The translations under genes were made by a program, and so were the position numbers. DNA of 64,000 nt from Nocardiopsis sp. N85 (GTDB lineage Bacteria; Actinomycetota; Actinomycetes; Streptosporangiales; Streptosporangiaceae), in the NCBI RefSeq assembly GCF_028882275.1, contig NZ_JARBUT010000002.1:186001-250000 (forward strand), given 5' to 3'. Shown piece after piece: positions 58,904-64,000 of the stretch (the first letter of the stretch is position 1; each line of letters begins with the position of its first letter). The notes beneath the pieces are model-generated. The model was not told the origin of the DNA and did not search any database. It worked only from the letters and a program-made list of their open reading frames with translations.

Positions 58904-60277
58904 TCAGCGGGACCGGGGCGCGCTGAGGTCTTCGTCGGCGAGCCGTTCGGGGGCGGGCGAGGCCTCCCCCGCGCCGGCCTCCACCGCGGTCTCGACGCCC
59001 TGTCCCCTGTCGGCGGGTGCGGGTCTCCGCGCGGCGGCGCGGCGGCGTCCCGGGATCAGGTCGCGCGGACGCACCCCCTTGACCCGGAGGAGCGGTACCG
59101 CGAGCACCGCGACCACGAGCACGGTCACCGTGCCGCCGACGACGAGGCCGGTCCGCGGCCCGAAGGCGTCGGCGAGGAAGCCGACCACCGGTGCGCCGAT
59201 CGGGGCCACACCCATGAAGACCAGCAGGAACATGCTCATCACACGGCCGCGCATCTGCGGATCCACGGTGAGCTGGAACGTGGCGTTGAGGGTGGTGACG
59301 TAGGTCATGAAGGCGATGCCCATGGGCACCAGCACGATGATGAACGCCGGATAGGTGGGCATGAGGCCGGCCACGATCTGGGCGACGCCGAAGACCATCG
59401 AGCCCACGAGGATCAGCCGCAGGCGCGGGCGTTCGCGGCGGGCGGCCAGCAGCGCGCCGATGAGGGCTCCCACCGCCAGGCAGGCGGCGGCCACGCCGAA
59501 CGCGGCGGCCCCCGTCTCGAAGACGTTGTTGACCATCAGGGCGATCTGGTTCTGCGCGTTGGCGCCGAAGAACTGCGTGCACGCCGCCAGCAGGAGCAGC
59601 AGCGTGAGGTCGCGGCGACCCCTGACGTAGGCCAGCCCTTCGCGGATCCGCCCCCTGCCCCGGGGCACCGGCTCGGCGGGGTCGAGTTCGGCGGTGCGGA
59701 TGAGCAGCAGGGCCACGATGGTGAACCCGAACGAGGCGCCGTTGACGAGGAAGACGGGACCGCTGCCGATCCAGGCGATCAACAGCCCGGCGATGGCCGG
59801 GCCGGTGACCCGGCCGAGCTGGAAGCTGGCGCTGTTGAGGGCGATCGCGTTGCTCAGCAGTTCCCGGTCGACCATCTCGGGGACGAAGGCCTGCCGCCCG
59901 GGGTTGTCCAGCACGGTGATCAGGCCGAGCCCGAACGCGAACAGGTACACGTGCCAGACCTGGGCGGCGCCAACGGTGGCCAGCACGCCGAGGGCGACGG
60001 CGAGCACGCCCATGGCGGTCTGCGTGCAGATCAGCAGACGGCGCTTGCCCAGCCGGTCGACCAGGGCGCCGCCCCACAGCCCGAGGAAGAGCATGGGCAG
60101 GAACTGGAGGGCGGTGGTCATCCCGAGCGCGATGCCGCTGCCGCCGCTGAGCTGGAGGACCAGCCAGTCCTGGGCGATGCGCTGCATCCAGGTGCCGGGG
60201 TTGGAGAACAGTTGTCCGAGCGCGTACAGGCGGTAGTTGCGCACGGACAGCGAACGGAACATGGCCCCACGCCGCAT
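58904..60277 (-). CDS. MFS transporter (DHA3/EntS-like exporter)
   Basis: This 457-residue 12-helix major facilitator has SVRNYRLYALGQLFSNPGTW then MQRIAQDWLVLQLSGG, typical of the EntS/MacB-MefA-like DHA3 group. Motif A is GGALVDRLGKRRLLI and FQLGRVTGPAIAGLLIAW lies in helix 5. A long Pro/Ala-rich tail ends it. Substrates of the group include siderophores, macrolides and others; no hint here. ATG 60277 is chosen with GGGAG six bases before it. The frame is open to 60382, but the terminator hairpin at 60345-60379 lies inside that extension, which argues against it. Confidence 0.9.
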   Translation of the reverse strand: MRRGAMFRSLSVRNYRLYALGQLFSNPGTWMQRIAQDWLVLQLSGGSGIALGMTTALQFLPMLFLGLWGGALVDRLGKRRLLICTQTAMGVLAVALGVLATVGAAQVWHVYLFAFGLGLITVLDNPGRQAFVPEMVDRELLSNAIALNSASFQLGRVTGPAIAGLLIAWIGSGPVFLVNGASFGFTIVALLLIRTAELDPAEPVPRGRGRIREGLAYVRGRRDLTLLLLLAACTQFFGANAQNQIALMVNNVFETGAAAFGVAAACLAVGALIGALLAARRERPRLRLILVGSMVFGVAQIVAGLMPTYPAFIIVLVPMGIAFMTYVTTLNATFQLTVDPQMRGRVMSMFLLVFMGVAPIGAPVVGFLADAFGPRTGLVVGGTVTVLVVAVLAVPLLRVKGVRPRDLIPGRRRAAARRPAPADRGQGVETAVEAGAGEASPAPERLADEDLSAPRSR

Positions 60278-60344
60278 CAGCCGCTCCCGGGGGGTGGGAG
60301 AGGGGCCGACGCGGTGACCGGGGCGTTCCGGGCGACAAAAAGTA

Positions 60345-60379
60345 AACGGCGTTGACTCATCATTCGGGTCAACGCCGTT
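60345..60379 (-). terminator. rho-independent terminator of the NCS2 permease gene
   Basis: AACGGCGTTGAC (60345-60356), an 11-base loop, and the exact complement GTCAACGCCGTT (60368-60379) form a perfect 12-bp stem. Read on the minus strand it is followed by TACTTTTTG, a T-tract. It lies 64 bases after the permease stop codon. Confidence 0.85.
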
Positions 60380-60442
60380 CACCGTCTCGGGAATTCCCGC
60401 CGTGCGGGGCGGACGCGGAAGTCGGTCCGCGGCCGTCGCCGG

Positions 60443-61900
60443 CTAGCCGATGAGGGCGTAGATGGGCGCCTCGGCGAAGTGGATGAGGAACACGATCGAG
60501 ATCAGCCAGAGCAGCGGGTGGACCTGGCGGCCCCTGCCCATGGCGAGGCTGACGAAGGCGTAGGTGAGCAGCCCGAACCCGATGCCGTTGGCGATCGAGT
60601 AGGTGAAGGGCATCATGATGATGGCCATGAAGGAGCCCAGACCGATCGCCGGGTCCTTGAAGTCGATGTTCACGACCTGGGTCATCATCATGAAACCGAC
60701 GATGACCAGGACCGGGGTCGCGGCCTCGAACGGGACCAGGGTCACCAGCGGGGTGAACAGGGTGGCCACGACCATCAGCAGACCGGTGACGATCGGGGCG
60801 ATACCGGTCCGCGCACCCTCCGCGACGCCGGCGGCGGACTCGGCGTAGATGGTGGCGACCGAGGCCGATCCCACACCGCCGAAGATCGTGCCCAGGGAGT
60901 CGGCGACCAGGACCTCGCGGGTGCCCTCGATGTTGCCGTCCTCGTCGGCCAGCCCGCCCTGGTGGGCGACGCCGACCATGGTGCCCATGGTGTCGAAGAA
61001 GTCGGCCAGCAGCAGGGTGAAGATCAGCATCAGCACGGTGGCGAAGCCGATCTCGGACCAGCGCCCGAACACGTTGAGGCCGCCGTCGGCGAACAGGCCG
61101 ATGAGCGAGAAGTCCGGCAGCGACACCAGTCCGCCCACACCGTCGGGCAGCGCGGGGACGGTCAGGCCCCAGCCCAGGCGATCGCCGCCGTCGCCCAGCG
61201 CGGTCTCCACGGCGATGGCGAGCACGGTGGCGATGACGATGCCCAGCAGCATCGCGCCGCGGATCTTGCGGACGTACAGGGCGATGGTGATGAGCAGGCC
61301 GATGACGAAGATCAGGATCGGCCAGCCACTGAGCCCGCCGTCGCCGAGCTGCACCGGGGTGCCCGCGCCCGCCTGGACGAAGCCGGCGTTGACCAGACCG
61401 ATGAGCGCCAGGAACAGGCCCACGCCGACCGCGATGGCGATCTTCAGACCGGGCGGGATGGCGGCGAAGACCGCGGTGCGGAAGCCGGTCAGCACCAGGA
61501 TCAGCAGGAGCAGACCCTCGACGATGATCAGCAGGAACACATCGGACCACGGCATGAGCGGCGCGATCCCGTAGGCGACCACCGCGTTGAGGCCCATGCC
61601 CGCGGCGATGGCGAACGGGTAGCGGCTGACCACGCCCATGAGGACGCAGGAGATCGCGGCGACGAGGGCGGTCACGGCGGCGACCTGGGGGATGCCCAGG
61701 GTCTCTCCGTTGACGTCCTCGGCGGTACCGATGATCAGGGGGTTGAGGACGACGATGTAGGCCATGGCGAAGAAGGTCGCCAGGCCACCGCGGATCTCGG
61801 TGCCGAAGGTGGAACCGCGCTCGGAGATGCGGAAGAAGCGGTCCAGGGGCCCCGAGGGCACCTTGGACACTGTGTCGGGGGATGGGGTTGCAGCGTTCAC
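60443..61900 (-). CDS. NCS2 (AzgA-like) purine permease
   Basis: The 485-residue transporter has about 12-14 helices and belongs to the AzgA branch of NCS2, which imports hypoxanthine, guanine or adenine with protons. Marks are GGLATFFAMAYIVVLNPLII, AGMGLNAVVAYGI, the Asp-rich LLADFFDTMGTMVGVAHQGG, and SVATIYAESAAGVAEGARTG with the substrate-site Glu. GTG 61900 is used; the frame continues to 61975 through a promoter-like AT-rich stretch, so the longer start is unlikely. Terminated by a clear hairpin. Confidence 0.93.
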   Translation of the reverse strand: MNAATPSPDTVSKVPSGPLDRFFRISERGSTFGTEIRGGLATFFAMAYIVVLNPLIIGTAEDVNGETLGIPQVAAVTALVAAISCVLMGVVSRYPFAIAAGMGLNAVVAYGIAPLMPWSDVFLLIIVEGLLLLILVLTGFRTAVFAAIPPGLKIAIAVGVGLFLALIGLVNAGFVQAGAGTPVQLGDGGLSGWPILIFVIGLLITIALYVRKIRGAMLLGIVIATVLAIAVETALGDGGDRLGWGLTVPALPDGVGGLVSLPDFSLIGLFADGGLNVFGRWSEIGFATVLMLIFTLLLADFFDTMGTMVGVAHQGGLADEDGNIEGTREVLVADSLGTIFGGVGSASVATIYAESAAGVAEGARTGIAPIVTGLLMVVATLFTPLVTLVPFEAATPVLVIVGFMMMTQVVNIDFKDPAIGLGSFMAIIMMPFTYSIANGIGFGLLTYAFVSLAMGRGRQVHPLLWLISIVFLIHFAEAPIYALIG

Positions 61901-62120
61901 GGTGTCAGCCTGACCTGGTCGTGTTACCGGACAACAAGGATTCTGCGCCAGATTAGTTGCATCTTCATACAACAACCGACACAGGTTTCACAGGAGTTTC
62001 GTAGAAAACACCATGCGTTCGGATGATCGAGTGATCGGATGTGACGAAGATTTCCCTGGTGGGGGCAGACGCACCACCTCCTCCATGGAGCGTTCCGATG
62101 TGTACGGCTAGCCTGGAGCC

Positions 62121-62375
62121 GTGCGCAAACCTCGTCAGCCGGATCCCGAAGTCCACGAGAGCGATTACCGAGTCCCCGCCGCGATCGGCACCGTCGCCTG
62201 GGTGATCGCGCTGATCGTGCTCTTGGCCATGGGCGAGGGCCTGCCCGAGTCCGAGCGCTGGTGGATCGGCGTGTGCGCGACCGGGATGGGCCTGGGCGTG
62301 TTCGGTTTCCTCTACATCCCCCGCCTCCTGCGCAAACGGGCCGAGGCCGCCGAGCGGATCGCCTCCAGGGACTGA
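62121..62375 (+). CDS. DUF2530 small membrane protein
   Basis: This 84-residue protein has two hydrophobic helices (about 22-38, AAIGTVAWVIALIVLLAMG, and 47-65, WWIGVCATGMGLGVFGFLYI) and a basic C-terminal tail (PRLLRKRAEAAERIASRD). The pattern fits the actinobacterial DUF2530 family of unknown function. It begins at a GTG and precedes the methyltransferase gene by 39 bases, so the two are probably co-transcribed. The 220-base gap upstream includes the divergent promoter with the permease gene. Confidence 0.82.
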   Translation: MRKPRQPDPEVHESDYRVPAAIGTVAWVIALIVLLAMGEGLPESERWWIGVCATGMGLGVFGFLYIPRLLRKRAEAAERIASRD

Positions 62376-62414
62376 TCGAACGCCCTGGTGGGTCCCGTGG
62401 TCGATAATGGGCGG

Positions 62415-63911
62415 GTGCCTGAGACAGCCTTTCCCCGCGGACTCGCCGAACGACTGCGCGCCATCCTCATCGACGCCGACTACACGGTGTCGGGCGTTCG
62501 CGACCGATTGGGCGACGCCGCGGCCCGCGCGCTGGCCCGCGAGGAACTCGTGCCCGCGCTGCGCGCCACCGGCGGCGAGGAGCGACTCGGGCTGCTGCTG
62601 CGCCTGTGGTGGCTCCAGAGCCCCATTCCCGCACGGGCCGCCCGCGCCGTCCTGCCCGTCGACGAACTCGTGGGGGCGGGCCTCGTCACCGTGGACGAGC
62701 GCCCCGGCGGACCCGTCGTGCGCTCCCTGGTGCACCTGGGGCCCTGGGAGCTGGAGGAGGGCCGCCCCGGCTTCGTGGTCTCCGACCCCAAGGTGCGCCC
62801 CGGCACCGGCGTCGTGCCGCGCCCCGATCACGTGGTGGGCGCGGGCGGCGCCTCGGCCACCCTGTCCCGGCTGATCGTCGACGGCCCCGTCGAACGCGCC
62901 CTCGACGTCGGCACCGGCTGCGGTGTGCAGGCCCTGCACCTGGCCTCCCGCACCCGGGAGATCGTCGCCACCGACCTCAACCCGCGCGCCCTGCGGATGG
63001 CCCGGATCAGCCTGGCGCTGTCGGGTGTGCCCGACGTCCGCCTGCTCCAGGGTTCCCTGTACGAACCGGTCGAGGACGAGCGCTTCGACCTGATCGTGTC
63101 CAACCCGCCGTTCGTCATCACGCCCGACGCCTCCCGCTACACCTATCGGGAGTCCGACCTGCCCGGCGACTCGATCTGCGCCGAGCTGGTCCGCCAGGCC
63201 CCCGCCCACCTCACCGAGGGCGGCTGGTGCCAGCTGCTGGCCAACTGGGTGCACTCCGACGGCGACGACTGGGAGGACCGGGTGGGCGGCTGGGTCACCG
63301 GGACCGGCTGCTCGGGCTGGGTGGTCCAGCGCGACGTACAGGACCCCGCCGAGTACGTGGAGCTGTGGCTGCGCGACTCCTGCGAGCACGGCACCCCCGA
63401 GTACACCCGCCGCTACGACGCCTGGTTGGACTACTTCGAGCGCGAGGGCATCAAGGGCATCGGGTTCGGGTGGATCAGCCTGCGCAACGACGTCGCCCAG
63501 GACGCGACCGTGCGCGTGGAGGAGCTGCGCCACGAGATCGACCAACCGGTGGGCCCCTATCTCCCCTCCGTGGTGGACGGGGCGATGACGGCGCACCGGC
63601 TGACCGACGCCGCCCTGCTCTCGGCGCACGTGGCCCTGGCCCCGGGCGTGGTGGAGGAGCGTGTCGGGGTCCCCGGCGCGCCCGACCCGGAACGGATCCT
63701 GCTGCGTCAGCGCGACGGACTGCGTCGGGTCGCCCGGGTGGGCACGGTGGAGGCCGCGCTGGCCGGGGTCTGCGACGGGACGATGCCGGTGGGCCCCCTG
63801 CTGGACGCCATCGCCCAGCTCATCCACGAGGACCCGGCGCAGGTGCGCGAACGGGTGCCGGAGGCGCTGCGGACCCTCATTTCGGAGGGTTTCTTCACCG
63901 TCACCCGGTAG
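62415..63911 (+). CDS. HemK-like class I methyltransferase (N5-glutamine type fold) with extra N- and C-terminal domains
   Basis: The 498-residue protein has an N-terminal helical domain (about 1-135), then a Rossmann methyltransferase core. SAM-binding motif I is ALDVGTGCGVQALHLA, motif II region is EIVATDLNPRALRMARISLA, and FDLIVSNPPFVITP carries the NPP[FY] motif of HemK/PrmC and other N-methylases acting on amide or amino groups. A C-terminal winged-helix-like domain (about 400-498: LLDAIAQLIHEDPAQVRERV) follows. It resembles actinobacterial DUF7059-type methyltransferases of unknown target. GTG 62415 is chosen with GGGCGG near; a GTG at 62388 is in frame. Confidence 0.88.
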   Translation: MPETAFPRGLAERLRAILIDADYTVSGVRDRLGDAAARALAREELVPALRATGGEERLGLLLRLWWLQSPIPARAARAVLPVDELVGAGLVTVDERPGGPVVRSLVHLGPWELEEGRPGFVVSDPKVRPGTGVVPRPDHVVGAGGASATLSRLIVDGPVERALDVGTGCGVQALHLASRTREIVATDLNPRALRMARISLALSGVPDVRLLQGSLYEPVEDERFDLIVSNPPFVITPDASRYTYRESDLPGDSICAELVRQAPAHLTEGGWCQLLANWVHSDGDDWEDRVGGWVTGTGCSGWVVQRDVQDPAEYVELWLRDSCEHGTPEYTRRYDAWLDYFEREGIKGIGFGWISLRNDVAQDATVRVEELRHEIDQPVGPYLPSVVDGAMTAHRLTDAALLSAHVALAPGVVEERVGVPGAPDPERILLRQRDGLRRVARVGTVEAALAGVCDGTMPVGPLLDAIAQLIHEDPAQVRERVPEALRTLISEGFFTVTR

Positions 63912-63952
63912 ACCTTCGCCCCGCTTCGGCCCGCCCGTCGTCCGTCACCGGA

Positions 63953-64000
63953 TCAGCCCTGCTCGGGGTCCTCGGCCGGGGGTCGCGTGTAGAACTCGAT
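63953..64000 (-). CDS. C-terminal tail of a gene running off the right edge
   Basis: Fifteen codons and a stop (IEFYTRPPAEDPEQG) remain on the minus strand, in convergent orientation to the methyltransferase gene. This is too little to identify the protein. Confidence 0.35.
   Translation of the reverse strand: MEFYTRPPAEDPEQG

Noticed and set aside
60278..60382. Longer N-terminus for the MFS exporter
   Set aside because: The extension would read through a perfect hairpin plus T-tract that ends the upstream permease transcript; ATG 60277 has a ribosome-binding site.

Overview
The window is a high-GC (about 70 percent or more) actinobacterial chromosome segment. Gene content points to a mycelial actinomycete of the Nocardiopsis / Streptosporangiales type rather than to a plasmid or phage: a WhiJ/Scr-type XRE regulator with a DUF397 partner and an anti-sigma-like ATPase, a SpoIIE-type phosphatase, a STAS protein, HelD, an IdeR/DtxR regulator with all its metal ligands, and many GTG/TTG starts. 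The genus is an inference. About 52 genes are packed with short gaps, several start/stop overlaps and strong GC-rich hairpin terminators. I see no tRNA or rRNA gene, CRISPR array, insertion sequence or prophage.

Region by region. 1-7.6 kb: the start of a membrane protein, a secreted pullulanase with an inverted repeat in its promoter, a P450 plus 3Fe-4S ferredoxin pair facing a two-HTH regulator across an AT-rich operator region, and GTP-dependent PEP carboxykinase. 7.9-13.1 kb: a secreted DUF1996 protein, then a divergent redox locus. Lipoprotein and DUF4142 genes point left. A bis-heme ferric-reductase-like membrane protein and a NuoF-ferredoxin fusion point right. 13.1-20.5 kb: universal stress protein, membrane protein, HelD, pantothenate kinase and GlmS. 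20.6-23.5 kb: STAS protein, HATPase, XRE regulator and DUF397 protein; the ATPase/XRE gap and the DUF397 promoter carry the same composite palindromic operator. 23.8-31.1 kb: KamA-like radical SAM enzyme, PlsX, ArgS, YceI, ribokinase and exonuclease III. 31.4-39.8 kb: fatty-acid oxidation genes (two acyl-CoA dehydrogenases and a thiolase) with a drug-exporter/wHTH fusion; a 19-bp operator occurs in front of both the thiolase and the second dehydrogenase. A YcaQ-like DNA glycosylase and a truncated PIN toxin also lie here.

39.8-48.2 kb: cation/proton antiporter, Nep1-like secreted protein, an amino-acid ABC importer operon (SBP, permease, ATPase), a PAS-GAF-PP2C-HATPase phosphatase and IdeR/DtxR. 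48.8-54.4 kb: the vitamin B6 genes pdxH and serC flank a 1172-residue membrane protein that ends in an extracellular periplasmic-binding-protein-like receptor domain. 54.5-64 kb: glycerophosphodiesterase, a membrane-anchored propeller-like protein, a BKACE enzyme, a PPOX protein, a 32-residue membrane peptide coupled to thpR, an MFS exporter, an NCS2 purine permease, a DUF2530 protein and a HemK-like methyltransferase.

Most of this is ordinary chromosomal housekeeping. The parts I find least explained are the redox locus (9.2-13.1 kb), the PBP1-receptor membrane protein (49.5-53.0 kb), and two shared operators found by eye: GTG-TTAC-N4-GTAA-CAC followed by TATGCACGTGCA in the WhiJ-like locus, and AACCGAA-N5-TTCGGTT in the beta-oxidation locus.
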